The translations under genes were made by a program, and so were the position numbers. The notes under the pieces were generated by a model. The model ran no database searches, was not told where the DNA came from, and worked only from the letters and a program-made list of their open reading frames with translations. 64,000 nt of DNA from Flavobacteriaceae bacterium (GTDB lineage: Bacteria; Bacteroidota; Bacteroidia; Flavobacteriales; Flavobacteriaceae): NCBI GenBank assembly GCA_024644725.1, contig JAHEHE010000001.1, forward strand, positions 1 through 64,000, written 5' to 3'. Within the stretch, counting starts at the first letter, position 1; each line of letters opens with the position of its first letter. This document shows, piece after piece, positions 32,924 to 41,914 of the stretch.

Positions 32924-34650
32924 GACGCTTTTGATTTGTTTTCCCGTAGGAGTTTTTCTGCAGCGTAATTGGCCGCTCTCGCGGTGATCGCCATATAGGT
33001 CAATGACGGGTTCTGGCAACCCGAAGAGGTCATGCAGGCCCCGTCTGTGACATAGACATTGGGCACGGTATGCACCTGGTTGTATTTTCCGAGCACCGAG
33101 GTTTTGGGATCCCTTCCCATTCGGGCCGTACCCATCTCATGTATGCCCAAGCCGGGATAGAACTCCTCCTGATTGTCATAAGGCATTATTTTGGTGTATC
33201 CCGCAGCTTTCATCATTTTTACGGCCTGCTCAACTATGTCCTTGCGCATCTTCTTCTCATTTTCCTTGTACTCCACATCGAAATCCACCGTGGGCAATCC
33301 CCAGTCGTCGAGGTTGTCATAGTTCAGGCTCATCTTGTTCTCGTGATAGGGCAGGCATTCACCAAAGCCTCCCATTCCGATGACCCAGGGCCCGGGCTTC
33401 ATCAGCTCCTCCTTGAGGTCTTCTCCATAGCTCATCTCTTTGATGGCCCGCTTCCAATTGGATCGGCTTGCACTTCCCTGATAACCGAAGCCTCGAATGA
33501 AATCTGTCAGTTCTGTTTCTCCTTCAACATTTCTGAAACGGGGGATGTAAAAACCAGCCGGTTTGCGCCCTTTGTAGTATTTGTCCTCGTGTTCCTCTAC
33601 GACTGCATACGCTCCGGCTCCAAGATGGTGATCCATGATGTTGTGACCCAACTCACCACTGTCATTCCCAAGACCATTCGGAAATCGATCGGATCTGGAT
33701 TGCATGAGGATGGCAGCTGAGGCAATTGCCGAGGCGCAACAGAAAATAATGGAAGCTTTGTAAAAGAATTTTTCCTTGGTCAGGGTGTCGATAATTCTGA
33801 CCCCTGTCGCTTTTTTCAAAGTGTCGTCATAGACTATTTCATAGGCTATTGAATTGGGCCGCAGGGTCATGTTACCGGTCCTCTCCGCCGCAGGAAGGGT
33901 TGAGGCATTGCTGCTGAAGTAACCCCCAAAAGGGCATCCTCTCATGCAACGGTCCCGGTATTGACACTTCGCCCTTCCCTGGTAGGTTTTGTCCCCTGTG
34001 ATATGCGCCACTCTGGCGTGAGTAACAATTCTACCCTCCATGTTCTCGTGGACCCTGCTGGCAAAGTCTTCCTCAACGCAATTGAACGGCATCGGCTCAG
34101 TGAGCTTCCCGTCGGGGACCTGGTCGCTACCAATATTATTGCCGCATACACCAATGTAATCTTCCACCTTGTCGTACCAGGGTGCCAGATCCTGATAGCG
34201 AATGGGCCAGTCAACGCCGTGACCGTCTTTCTTGTTCGCCTCAAAGTCATGAGGTCCCAAACGGTAGGAATGCCGGCCCCACGTAAGGGATCTTCCCCCC
34301 ACATGATAACCCCGCATCCAGTCAAATCTTTTCGTTTCAGTGTATGGATGATCAATGTCATCTACGAACCAGTGTCTCCACTGCTCATCTGTCGTATAGC
34401 CGGTTCTGGCCTGCTTTTCCTGTCGTTTTCTGTCTTCAGCGGCAGTCTCACCGCGGTGCTCAAAATCCCAAGCCTCCATATGCATAGTGGGATAATCGAC
34501 CACATGCCTCACCATACGGCCCCTTTCCAGTACCAGAGTCTTGAGCCCTTTCTCGCACAGCTCCTTGGCCGCCCATCCGCCTGAAATACCTGTGCCAATG
34601 ACTATGGCGTCGTACTCAACCGGTTGTTCTTTTTCTTTTCCTTCTTGCAT
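32920..34650 (-). CDS. GMC-family FAD oxidoreductase (gluconate 2-dehydrogenase large-subunit type)
   Basis: 576-aa flavoprotein. The FAD-binding motif is DAIVIGTGISGGWAAKELCEKG at residues about 13-34. A Cys-rich stretch, KCQYRDRCMRGCPFGG, near residue 230 is common in this branch. The C-terminal catalytic block contains IHEMGTARMGRDP and VYVTDGACMTSSGCQNPSLTYM. It lacks its own signal peptide and presumably leaves the cytoplasm with the Tat-signal partner encoded next. Substrate is a sugar, sugar acid or alcohol; gluconate or glucose is inferred from the downstream GntK-Gnd fusion. No cytochrome subunit is present. Confidence 0.9.
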   Translation of the reverse strand: MQEGKEKEQPVEYDAIVIGTGISGGWAAKELCEKGLKTLVLERGRMVRHVVDYPTMHMEAWDFEHRGETAAEDRKRQEKQARTGYTTDEQWRHWFVDDIDHPYTETKRFDWMRGYHVGGRSLTWGRHSYRLGPHDFEANKKDGHGVDWPIRYQDLAPWYDKVEDYIGVCGNNIGSDQVPDGKLTEPMPFNCVEEDFASRVHENMEGRIVTHARVAHITGDKTYQGRAKCQYRDRCMRGCPFGGYFSSNASTLPAAERTGNMTLRPNSIAYEIVYDDTLKKATGVRIIDTLTKEKFFYKASIIFCCASAIASAAILMQSRSDRFPNGLGNDSGELGHNIMDHHLGAGAYAVVEEHEDKYYKGRKPAGFYIPRFRNVEGETELTDFIRGFGYQGSASRSNWKRAIKEMSYGEDLKEELMKPGPWVIGMGGFGECLPYHENKMSLNYDNLDDWGLPTVDFDVEYKENEKKMRKDIVEQAVKMMKAAGYTKIMPYDNQEEFYPGLGIHEMGTARMGRDPKTSVLGKYNQVHTVPNVYVTDGACMTSSGCQNPSLTYMAITARAANYAAEKLLRENKSKAS

Positions 34651-34656
34651 AGTTTC

Positions 34657-35172
34657 TTACAGATATCTTTCTTCAACTACCTTCAGGTGGTGCAGCAAAT
34701 GACCACAGATGATAAAACCCAGGGCACGAACGCTAATTTGATTTCCATCGATCTTTCCCATTCTTTTCAGAATTTTCTCATTCATCGAGGCAAACATCAG
34801 GATATTGGATTTTCGGATCCAATTGAATTCCTCCAGCAATGAGGCCAGGCTCCTGTCAGTTAACTCGCAGTTTTCAGCATACAGGTTCTCATCGAAGCCC
34901 GGCAGCTCGGTAGAATCCTTGCGCGCAAATCGCAGTGCTCTGTAGGCAAATATGCGCTCTGTATCCATGATGTGTTGGAGCAACTCCTTGATGCTCCACT
35001 TCCCTTCAGCATATCGATAGTCCTCCTTTTTAGGGTCGAGCCCTTTGAACAAGGAATTACAGGCTTCGAGACTTGTTTTCAGAAGTTCGTTCAAATCCGA
35101 ATCTCCAACAGGAATCGCATCCAGATAAGGTTGATAGAATACAGCGTATTCCTCTCTGCCGGGTCTTGGCAT
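34657..35172 (-). CDS. DinB-family putative metalloenzyme
   Basis: 171-aa four-helix DinB/YfiT-like protein. The likely metal histidines are in KWSIKELLQHIMDTERIFAYR (near residue 65) and ICGHLLHHLKVVEERYL at the C-terminus. Members are thiol-dependent transferases or of unknown function. It ends 6 nt before the GMC gene and is probably the first gene of that unit. A second, more distant DinB-type gene is at 39913. Confidence 0.87.
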   Translation of the reverse strand: MPRPGREEYAVFYQPYLDAIPVGDSDLNELLKTSLEACNSLFKGLDPKKEDYRYAEGKWSIKELLQHIMDTERIFAYRALRFARKDSTELPGFDENLYAENCELTDRSLASLLEEFNWIRKSNILMFASMNEKILKRMGKIDGNQISVRALGFIICGHLLHHLKVVEERYL

Positions 35173-35231
35173 CCGCGTAAATTTTTTGAATTAAAAACCC
35201 GCTAATTTAACGAATTTCATTGAGATGAAAG

Positions 35232-36419
35232 TCAGGGAGAAAGAAGTCGAAAGGACTGCTTGGCGATCTCTAATTCCTCATTTGTCGGAACGACAAGCAG
35301 GGTCACCTCGGCACCATCTGTTTGAATCTCCCGGATGGAATGTTCCCTGACCCGGTTCTTGTCTTCATCAAGATGGACCCCAAAGAACCCCATGTCTGCA
35401 CAGATCAAACTCCGTAAAAGATCGGAATTCTCACCAATTCCTGCCGTGAACACCAGGGCATCTAAACCATTCATCGCAGCTGTATATGCTCCAATGTATT
35501 TCTTCACCCGATAGGCGTTCATCTTCAGGGCAAGGTTGCAAGCCTCGTCTCCCTGTGAAGCTGCAGTTTCTATCTCTCTCAAATCGCTGAATCCGGTAAG
35601 GCCCAGCATGCCGCTTTTTTCCTGCAAGATACTCTTGACCTCATCAACAGAGTATCCCAATTCATCAATCATATGAAAAATCACGGATTGATCGATGTCA
35701 CCGCTTCGCGTTCCCATGATCAAGCCGTTCATTGGACCAAAGCCCAGCGAGTGCTCCACACTTTTTCCGTCTTTGACCGCTGTGATGCTGCAGCCGTTAC
35801 CCAGATGCACCGTGATCATTTTAGCCGCTTTGCCTTCCAGATACGCTGCAGCCTTCTCTGAAACATATTTGTGACTGGTACCATGGAAACCATAGGTTCG
35901 AAGCTGATGCTTGCGATAGATCTCTTCGGGAATCGCGTATCGATAGGCTATTTCCGGAATCGTCTGGTGAAAAGCCGTATCGAACACCGCCACCTGGGCA
36001 GCTTCAGGAAAAATTCTTTCGGCGACTTCGATCCCTTTGAAATTATGCGGATTGTGCAACGGTGCCAGGTTGAATAGCTCCTGGATCTTCGCTTTGACCT
36101 TCTCATCAATGCGCACAGTTTCAGAGAAACTGCTTCCGCCATGAACCACGCGGTGCCCTACAGCATCAATTCCAGAGGCGTCCTCAATCACTCCCTTTTC
36201 CGGGTCGAGGAGAAGACCGGCAATCATTTGAAGACCTGCTTCGTGGTTTCTTATTTCTTTTTCCTGCTCAAACTCTCCTCTTTCTGAACGGTATTTTATC
36301 CTTGATCCTTCCAGGCCAATGCGTTCTGCCACTCCAGAAGCTATCACCACTTCCGAGGGCATGCCAATCAATTGAAACTTGATGGATGAACTGCCCGAAT
36401 TGATCACAAGGATTTTCAT
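35232..36419 (-). CDS. ackA: Acetate kinase
   Basis: Interconverts acetyl phosphate + ADP and acetate + ATP. The start at 36419 gives MKILVINSGSSSIKFQLIGM and 395 aa; frames starting 9-27 nt further upstream overlap or abut pta and are less likely. Motifs include HRVVHGG, FDTAFHQTIP, RTYGFHGTSHKYVSEKA, HLGNGCSITAVKDGKS, MNGLIMGTRSGDID and ALVFTAGIGENS. It lies 13 nt after pta, the usual pta-ackA operon. Confidence 0.97.
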   Translation of the reverse strand: MKILVINSGSSSIKFQLIGMPSEVVIASGVAERIGLEGSRIKYRSERGEFEQEKEIRNHEAGLQMIAGLLLDPEKGVIEDASGIDAVGHRVVHGGSSFSETVRIDEKVKAKIQELFNLAPLHNPHNFKGIEVAERIFPEAAQVAVFDTAFHQTIPEIAYRYAIPEEIYRKHQLRTYGFHGTSHKYVSEKAAAYLEGKAAKMITVHLGNGCSITAVKDGKSVEHSLGFGPMNGLIMGTRSGDIDQSVIFHMIDELGYSVDEVKSILQEKSGMLGLTGFSDLREIETAASQGDEACNLALKMNAYRVKKYIGAYTAAMNGLDALVFTAGIGENSDLLRSLICADMGFFGVHLDEDKNRVREHSIREIQTDGAEVTLLVVPTNEELEIAKQSFRLLSP

Positions 36420-36432
36420 TGTTTTCATCGTA

Positions 36433-38538
36433 CTAAACTTCAGCAAGTTCCATTTGAGCCTGAATGGCAGTTATCACAACAGTGTTGAAAATGTCGTCGA
36501 CCGTGCACCCACGACTGAGATCGTTGACCGGCTTGTTCAAGCCCTGAAGCATCGGCCCAATGGCAATGGCCCCTGTTTCCCTTTGGACTGCCTTATAGGT
36601 ATTATTGCCTGTGTTCAGATCAGGGAAGATCAGGACACTCGCCTGCCCGGCAACCTGGGAATCCGGCATTTTCTTACTTCCCACGCTCATGTCAACGGCC
36701 GCGTCATACTGGATCGGCCCCTCAATCTTGAGTTCAGGTCGCTTTTTCTTGACTATTTCCGTCGCTTCACGAACCTTGTCAACATCCGCTCCGGAGCCAG
36801 AGGCCCCAGAGGAATAGGACAACATGGCCACTTTGGGCTCAATTCCAAAGGCGGCACTCGATTCAGCTGAGGAGATGGCGATCTCAGCTAGCTGCTCTGC
36901 GGTAGGATTCGGATTTATGGCACAATCTCCAAAAACCGACACCCGATCTTCAAGACACATGAAAAAGACCGAGGAAACAACTGAAACGTCGGGTTTGGTC
37001 TTGATGAATTGCAAAGCCGGTCGAATCGTGTGTTGTGTGGTATGGACAGCTCCGGAAACCATCCCGTCAGCGTGCCCCTTATACACCATCATGGTCCCAA
37101 AAAAGGAAACGTCAGCCATCAGATCATGAGCCATAGGGCGGTTGACACTCCTGTGTTTTCTAAGTTGATAAAGAGTCTCGGCATAATCCTCAAAATGATC
37201 CGAATTTACCGGATCGATGATAGGAATCGAGTCCAGGTTCATAGGAATGCCGAGCTGGGCGATTTTGCTCTTAATCTGATCGGGTGACCCCAACAAGGTG
37301 ATGTCAACAACGTCCAGTGCCTGAAGCCTGGAAACGGCGAGAAGAATTCTTTCATCCGTACCTTCTGGCAAGACAATATGCTTTTTCACCTTCTTCGCTT
37401 TTTTAAGCAGATTGTACTGAAACATTCTGGGAGTAAGTCCCCGTTTCTTGAATTTGAGATACTTCTTGGTTAGTGATTCCATATTGACATACTTGTCAAA
37501 GGTGATCAAAGACGTGTAGATTCTTTGCTCATTGTTCGGATAGATGTGGGATCGGATAGCCCCGATATCATTGGCTACCTCAAAGGTGCCTCTTTCAACG
37601 GTGAGGATAGGAACAATCTCCCGAAGACCTTTTATCAATTGGATCACGGCTTTCTCCGGAGAAAGCCCTCCGGTCAGAACAATTCCGGCTATTTTCGGAT
37701 AGTTGTCAGAAATACTGGCTTGTAGAGTGGCCAAAATAACATCCGCACGGTCCCCGGGCGTGATAACGAGACAATTCTCTGTGAGGTGAGTCAAAAAGTT
37801 CCGGAGCTGCATCGCCCCTACTGCAAAGCTCTCTACCTGATTGTTAACCTGGTCTTCCCCAAGTACAAGCTCTGCACCTATATCGTTGACTATTTCTTTG
37901 ATGGTAGGATTGAAAAGACTGTTTATCAAAGGAATCGCTGCGACAAAAATCTCATCGCTCAATTTCTCAGAGATTGCCTCCTCCATCTTCAAAAGATCTT
38001 TTGATTCCACCTTGTTGGCAATCACGCCGAGTACCTGAACCTCTTTTTCAACAAAAGAGTCATAAGCCAGGTGCAGATTTGAAACCAGCTCCTCATCGGT
38101 TTTTCCTTTCCCTGTACCTACCAGGATTACGGGCGTACCTAGATTCTTCGCGATTATTGCATTCAGATCAAGTTCGACAAAGGCGGCTTCCCCGGAAAAA
38201 TCGGTACCCTCCAAAAGAATAAAATCAAAGCGCTCCTCAAGCTCTTTGTACTTCTTGAAAATGATATCGACAATTTCCTCTTCCTGATCATCGATCTTCT
38301 TTTGGATTACATCATGTACGGTAAGGGCATAGCAATCTTCATATGACATGTCGAGATTAAAATGAGACAGCACGGTTTCAATGTGATTGTCCTTTTGACC
38401 TTGGATGACATTCTCAATGATGGGTCGAAAATAGCCCACTCGTTTCGTTCGTCCCAGTATAATTCGCAGAAGACCCAGTGTAATCAGGGACTTACCACTT
38501 TCCGGTTCACCGGTGGCGATGTAGATCGCTTTGTTCAT
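36433..38538 (-). CDS. pta: Phosphate acetyltransferase, long (three-domain) form
   Basis: Makes acetyl phosphate from acetyl-CoA, 701 aa, the long form. The N-terminal P-loop domain (IATGEPESGKSLITLGLL, start at 38538) resembles BioD/cobyrinate synthases. A DRTGG regulatory domain lies in the middle (LVITPGDRADVILATLQA). The PTA_PTB catalytic domain covers the last 330 residues (HIVLPEGTDERILLAVS, MVSGAVHTTQHTIRPALQ, MLSYSSGASGSGADVDKV). First gene of the pta-ackA operon, divergent from hutI; a -7 box lies 15 nt before its start. Confidence 0.97.
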   Translation of the reverse strand: MNKAIYIATGEPESGKSLITLGLLRIILGRTKRVGYFRPIIENVIQGQKDNHIETVLSHFNLDMSYEDCYALTVHDVIQKKIDDQEEEIVDIIFKKYKELEERFDFILLEGTDFSGEAAFVELDLNAIIAKNLGTPVILVGTGKGKTDEELVSNLHLAYDSFVEKEVQVLGVIANKVESKDLLKMEEAISEKLSDEIFVAAIPLINSLFNPTIKEIVNDIGAELVLGEDQVNNQVESFAVGAMQLRNFLTHLTENCLVITPGDRADVILATLQASISDNYPKIAGIVLTGGLSPEKAVIQLIKGLREIVPILTVERGTFEVANDIGAIRSHIYPNNEQRIYTSLITFDKYVNMESLTKKYLKFKKRGLTPRMFQYNLLKKAKKVKKHIVLPEGTDERILLAVSRLQALDVVDITLLGSPDQIKSKIAQLGIPMNLDSIPIIDPVNSDHFEDYAETLYQLRKHRSVNRPMAHDLMADVSFFGTMMVYKGHADGMVSGAVHTTQHTIRPALQFIKTKPDVSVVSSVFFMCLEDRVSVFGDCAINPNPTAEQLAEIAISSAESSAAFGIEPKVAMLSYSSGASGSGADVDKVREATEIVKKKRPELKIEGPIQYDAAVDMSVGSKKMPDSQVAGQASVLIFPDLNTGNNTYKAVQRETGAIAIGPMLQGLNKPVNDLSRGCTVDDIFNTVVITAIQAQMELAEV

Positions 38539-38553
38539 GGTAGAAAGTTTGTG

Positions 38554-38561
38554 CAAAGATA
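38554..38561 (-). promoter_or_regulatory. -7 promoter box (TATCTTTG, minus strand) for pta-ackA
   Basis: Exact TAnnTTTG on the minus strand, 15 nt before the chosen pta start. It supports the start at 38538, since the longer frame begins inside the box. Confidence 0.55.
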
Positions 38562-38649
38562 CTCATATCATGAATTAATCATATGACATGCAGGTAACAT
38601 TTGTGACCCTTAAATCAGCTCCTGTCAGAACGGTATGAAATATTTGGGC

Positions 38650-38657
38650 TAGATTTG
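38650..38657 (+). promoter_or_regulatory. -7 promoter box (TAGATTTG) 6 nt before hutI
   Basis: Exact TAnnTTTG, separated from the ATG at 38664 by TAAGGG. This implies a leaderless or nearly leaderless transcript. Confidence 0.5.
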
Positions 38658-38663
38658 TAAGGG

Positions 38664-39908
38664 ATGAGAGTTCTATTCAAAAATATTAAGCAACTCCTGC
38701 AGGTCAGGGATACAGATGTCGAGAAAGTAGCAGGTAAAGACATGGGTGAATTACCCGTTCTCGAACATGCCTTTCTGGTCACCGAAAATGATAGGATTGC
38801 GGATTTCGGCCCGATGGATCATATCCCGGACATCAAAGCGGACCACGAAGTGGATGCTACGGGCAAAATGCTGCTGCCTACCTGGTGTGACTCACACACG
38901 CATCTCGTGTATGCGGGAAATCGGGAAGAGGAATTCGTGGACAGGATTCGCGGCTTGAGTTATGAAGAGATTGCTGCACGCGGGGGCGGAATACTAAACT
39001 CAGCTCGCCGGCTTGGGTTGAGCTCGGAAGATGAAATTTACGAACAATCCTCAAAGCGATTGAAGGAGATCATGCAACTGGGAACGGGCGCGGTCGAGAT
39101 CAAATCCGGGTATGGCCTGACCACCGAGTCAGAACTTAAAATGCTTAGGGTGATCAAACGGCTGGCTGAAGCTTATCCCATTGACATCAAGGCTACTTTC
39201 CTGGGGGCCCACGCTTTCCCGGAGCCTTTCCGGGATTCCCGGGATCAATATGTAGATCTGATTTGTGACGAGATGATTCCCAAAGTGGCTCAAGCCGATC
39301 TTGCAGAATTCATCGATGCTTTCTGTGAAAAAGGCTATTTTTCAGTGGATCAGACCCAAAGGATAATGGAAAGAGGCCAGGAGTTCGGTCTTGTTGCCAA
39401 GATTCACGTGAATCAGTTCAACAGCATCGGCGGGATTCAGGCAGCCATTGATTCAAAGGCTCTTACGGTTGACCATCTTGAGGTGATGACCGAACAGGAT
39501 TTCATAGACTTGGAGAGGTCTGAGGTAATGCCCGTTGCGCTTCCTTCCTGCTCCTACTTTTTAAGCATTCCCTATACGCCCGCCCGGCAAATGATTGATC
39601 GCGGGATGCCTCTTGCCATAGCAACAGATTTCAACCCGGGTTCGACGCCCAGCGGAAACATGAACTTCGTGCTTTCAACGGCATGCATCAAAATGCGGCT
39701 TACCCCGGAGGAAGCGATCAACGCCGCAACGATCAATGGTGCCTACGCGATGAATCTCAGCGGAAGCCTGGGAAGCATCACAAGGGGCAAACTTGCTAAT
39801 TTGATATTGACCCGGGAGATTCCCTCTTATGGGTTCCTGCCATATGCCTTCGGAAGCAATCACATCGAACGGGTAATGATAAGAGGTCAATTTCTGCCTG
39901 AAGAATAA
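38664..39908 (+). CDS. hutI: Imidazolonepropionase
   Basis: Third enzyme of histidine breakdown, turning 4-imidazolone-5-propionate into formimino-glutamate. 414 aa, normal for the family. Metal ligands are in CDSHTHLVYAGNREEEFV (H-x-H), FLGAHAFP, KIHVNQFNSIGG and AIATDFNPGSTPSGN; ALPSCSYFLS is also conserved. No hutH, hutU or formiminoglutamase gene lies next to it, so the pathway is scattered. The downstream DinB gene starts 4 nt after the stop. Confidence 0.96.
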   Translation: MRVLFKNIKQLLQVRDTDVEKVAGKDMGELPVLEHAFLVTENDRIADFGPMDHIPDIKADHEVDATGKMLLPTWCDSHTHLVYAGNREEEFVDRIRGLSYEEIAARGGGILNSARRLGLSSEDEIYEQSSKRLKEIMQLGTGAVEIKSGYGLTTESELKMLRVIKRLAEAYPIDIKATFLGAHAFPEPFRDSRDQYVDLICDEMIPKVAQADLAEFIDAFCEKGYFSVDQTQRIMERGQEFGLVAKIHVNQFNSIGGIQAAIDSKALTVDHLEVMTEQDFIDLERSEVMPVALPSCSYFLSIPYTPARQMIDRGMPLAIATDFNPGSTPSGNMNFVLSTACIKMRLTPEEAINAATINGAYAMNLSGSLGSITRGKLANLILTREIPSYGFLPYAFGSNHIERVMIRGQFLPEE

Positions 39909-39912
39909 TTTT

Positions 39913-40410
39913 ATGAACGACAGGATAAGCGATTGGGTCGACCAGATGACCGAAATCCAAAATGGGAAGCCGTGGATCGGGAGCAACTTCAGCAAAAAAA
40001 TGAAACTTCTCTCCGAAAAAGATTTCTTCAGACGGCCAATGCAACACATGCACAGCGTTGCAGAGATCATCTCACATCTGACAACCTGGAGAGAAGAAAC
40101 TTTGATAAAACTGCAAAAGGGTGCTGGAAGCCTCAAAGACGATGATCCGTCAAACTGGAAAGACCCGGCTACATTAAAATCCATCGGTCAATCAAAAATA
40201 ATGGATGACTACGACAAAAGTCTCTCGGAAATCTTGTCTTTTCTGGAAGGGGAAGGCGACGAATTTTTGCGTAAAACCTATTTTGACGGTGACTTCAATG
40301 GTGAATATACCTATGCCTGGCTCTTGCAGGGGATGTTGCATCACGACATCTACCACCTGGCACAAATCGGCTATATCGTCAAGTTTCTAAGACTTGGCGG
40401 GAACCAGTAA
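39913..40410 (+). CDS. DinB-like protein
   Basis: 165-aa helical protein of the DinB superfamily (YfiT/DUF1572-like). Likely metal His residues are in MHSVAEIISHLTTWREE (about 45-61) and GMLHHDIYHLAQIGYIVKF near the C-terminus. It is co-transcribed with hutI (4-nt gap). Function unknown; the link to histidine catabolism may be positional only. Confidence 0.83.
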   Translation: MNDRISDWVDQMTEIQNGKPWIGSNFSKKMKLLSEKDFFRRPMQHMHSVAEIISHLTTWREETLIKLQKGAGSLKDDDPSNWKDPATLKSIGQSKIMDDYDKSLSEILSFLEGEGDEFLRKTYFDGDFNGEYTYAWLLQGMLHHDIYHLAQIGYIVKFLRLGGNQ

Positions 40411-40425
40411 TCAGGGAATTCTTCG

Positions 40426-40433
40426 TAAATTTG
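40426..40433 (+). promoter_or_regulatory. -7 promoter box (TAAATTTG) for lipA
   Basis: Exact TAnnTTTG in the 43-bp gap before lipA, 20 nt from its ATG. No TTG at the usual -33 distance. Confidence 0.5.
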
Positions 40434-40453
40434 CAAACTAAAGTATCCTATCT

Positions 40454-41320
40454 ATGTCAGAGAATCTAACTGTACCCAGGCAGAAGAAACCGGAGTGGCT
40501 CCGGGTAAAACTCCCTGTGGGAAAGAAATATAAGGACCTGAGGGGGCTTGTAGACAAATACAAGCTCAACACAATCTGTACCAGTGGAAGTTGCCCAAAC
40601 ATGGGGGAATGCTGGGGAGAAGGAACGGCTACGTTCATGATCCTGGGCAATATATGCACCCGATCCTGTGGCTTCTGCGGAGTCAAGACCGGGAAACCGG
40701 AAAGTGTAGAATGGGATGAACCGGAAAAAGTCGCGCGTTCCATACATCTGATGAAAATCAAGCATGCCGTCATCACGTCTGTCGATAGGGATGATCTTAG
40801 GGATGGAGGGTCAATCATTTGGGCGGAGACCGTTGAAGCGATCCGGCGCAGCAACCCGGAGACTACACTCGAAACGCTTATCCCTGACTTCAGGGGCATC
40901 CGGAGAAATATCGATCGGATTGTTGACGTGGCACCCGAAGTAATCTCCCACAACCTGGAAACGGTAAGGCGACTTACCCGGGAGGTAAGAATTCAGGCCA
41001 AATACGATCGAAGCCTGGAGGTCCTGGAATACATCAAAGATTCAGGGCAGCCCAGAACAAAATCCGGAATCATGCTAGGCTTGGGTGAACGTGAAGAAGA
41101 GGTGATCGAAACCTTGCACGATTTGAAAAAAGCCAAAGTGGATATTGTCACTATTGGACAATATCTTCAACCGAGCAAAAAACACCTGCCGGTTCATGAG
41201 TTCATTCCACCGGAACAATTCGAGAAGTACAAACGCATAGGTTTGGAACTCGGTTTCAGGTATGTTGAAAGCGGTGCTCTTGTCCGTTCTTCTTACCGGG
41301 CAGAAAAACACCTGGTATGA
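40454..41320 (+). CDS. lipA: Lipoyl synthase
   Basis: Radical SAM enzyme that inserts two sulfurs into octanoyl groups on lipoyl domains, 288 aa. The radical-SAM cluster is C68-x3-C72-x2-C75 (ICTRSCGFCGV). The auxiliary cluster cysteines are C42, C47 and C53 (ICTSGSCPNMGECW). The C-terminal RSSY motif that ligates the auxiliary cluster is present (LVRSSYRAEKH). Its product is needed for the E2 partner of the dihydrolipoyl dehydrogenase at 50644. No lipB is adjacent. The three small RNA-like units begin about 60 nt downstream. Confidence 0.97.
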   Translation: MSENLTVPRQKKPEWLRVKLPVGKKYKDLRGLVDKYKLNTICTSGSCPNMGECWGEGTATFMILGNICTRSCGFCGVKTGKPESVEWDEPEKVARSIHLMKIKHAVITSVDRDDLRDGGSIIWAETVEAIRRSNPETTLETLIPDFRGIRRNIDRIVDVAPEVISHNLETVRRLTREVRIQAKYDRSLEVLEYIKDSGQPRTKSGIMLGLGEREEEVIETLHDLKKAKVDIVTIGQYLQPSKKHLPVHEFIPPEQFEKYKRIGLELGFRYVESGALVRSSYRAEKHLV

Positions 41321-41368
41321 TTTAACATAGGATTAACAGTGCGTTTTCAAAAATGGAATGGAATTTGC

Positions 41369-41376
41369 TACCTTTA
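41369..41376 (+). promoter_or_regulatory. -7-like box (TACCTTTA) of small-unit copy 1
   Basis: The TAnnTTTA box is 45 nt before the core ATG; a TTTTC at 41344-41348 lies 20 nt upstream. Copy 3 has TACCTTG at the same position. Confidence 0.45.
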
Positions 41377-41413
41377 TACTGAAGCAAAATTCCCCATTAG
41401 TTTTGACTTCGTT

Positions 41414-41440
41414 ATGATTAATTTTGAGTTAGTAAGCTAA
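41414..41440 (+). CDS. Possible 8-residue micropeptide MINFELVS, copy 1
   Basis: ATG followed by seven codons and TAA. The stop codon overlaps the first bases of the terminator stem. The peptide is identical in all three copies, but the nucleotides are identical too, so there is no codon-level evidence for translation. Confidence 0.3.
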   Translation: MINFELVS

Positions 41441-41470
41441 AAGGCTCTTCATTTTTTGGAGGGCCTTTTA
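41438..41470 (+). terminator. Terminator of small-unit copy 1
   Basis: Stem 41438-41450 pairs with 41458-41470 around an ATTTTTT loop (AAAAGGC / GCCTTTT at the base), ending in a T-run. Confidence 0.8.
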
Positions 41471-41696
41471 TTTGATCAAACGATTTACTCCCTATCAAAT
41501 AATGCATTGCGATTGAGAAGAATCTCTCCGCACACCTGGTTTCTGAAAAAGAAATCAACAAAAAATGCGATACCGGCAAATAAATTAATAAATTCATAAC
41601 AAATATTAACAAATCTGTAACACTTGACAACGAGTTTGGCACGAGATTTGCAAATATTCAATTGAAGCAAAGTTCCCCACAGATTTTGTTTTCATT

Positions 41697-41723
41697 ATGA
41701 TTAATTTTGAGTTAGTAAGCTAA
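41697..41723 (+). CDS. Possible 8-residue micropeptide MINFELVS, copy 2
   Basis: ATG start, seven codons and TAA, the stop again merging into the terminator stem. Confidence 0.3.
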   Translation: MINFELVS

Positions 41724-41751
41724 AAAGCACTTCATCCCGAAGTGCTTTTTT
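41722..41751 (+). terminator. Terminator of small-unit copy 2
   Basis: Perfect 12-bp stem (AAAAAGCACTTC at 41722-41733 with GAAGTGCTTTTT at 41739-41750), 5-nt loop ATCCC, T-run. Confidence 0.9.
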
Positions 41752-41886
41752 GTTTGGAACAGAATATTTGAAAGTTTTCAGCCGGGAAAAAGTGGCATTT
41801 ATTAACAATAACATTCAAATCTTGCAAATAATTGCAAGACGTGGTCAAAAAAATGGTTAAACCAAATATTTTTCACTATAATTTTG

Positions 41887-41914
41887 TTGAATTATCAAAA
41901 TATTCTTACCTTGT
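41887..41914 (+). promoter_or_regulatory. Promoter of small-unit copy 3 (TTG-N17-TACCTTGT)
   Basis: TTG at 41887-41889 and TACCTTGT at 41907-41914 are separated by 17 nt, fitting the flavobacterial promoter spacing with an imperfect -7 box. The box aligns with that of copy 1. Confidence 0.45.

Larger units (their letters stand above)
41381..41470 (+). ncRNA. Small RNA-like unit, copy 1
   Basis: A predicted transcript of about 90 nt beginning near 41381. It carries CAAAATTCCCCA at 41385-41396, the identical core at 41415-41442, and an intrinsic terminator at 41438-41470 (13 pairs with two or three G-U, 7-nt loop). The stem differs from copies 2 and 3 at both sides of two pairs (G-C versus A-U, and U-G versus A-U), which keeps pairing and points to selection on RNA structure. 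I know no named RNA family with this sequence. Confidence 0.75.
41661..41752 (+). ncRNA. Small RNA-like unit, copy 2
   Basis: Same order as copy 1: ATTGAAGCAAAG and TTCCCCA near the 5' end (41661-41679), the identical core at 41698-41725, then a perfect 12-bp hairpin and T-run. The promoter is less clear: TTG at 41624-41626 and GAGATTTG at 41643-41650 are 16 nt apart and only partly fit the consensus. Separated from copy 1 by about 190 nt of unrelated AT-rich sequence. Confidence 0.75.
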
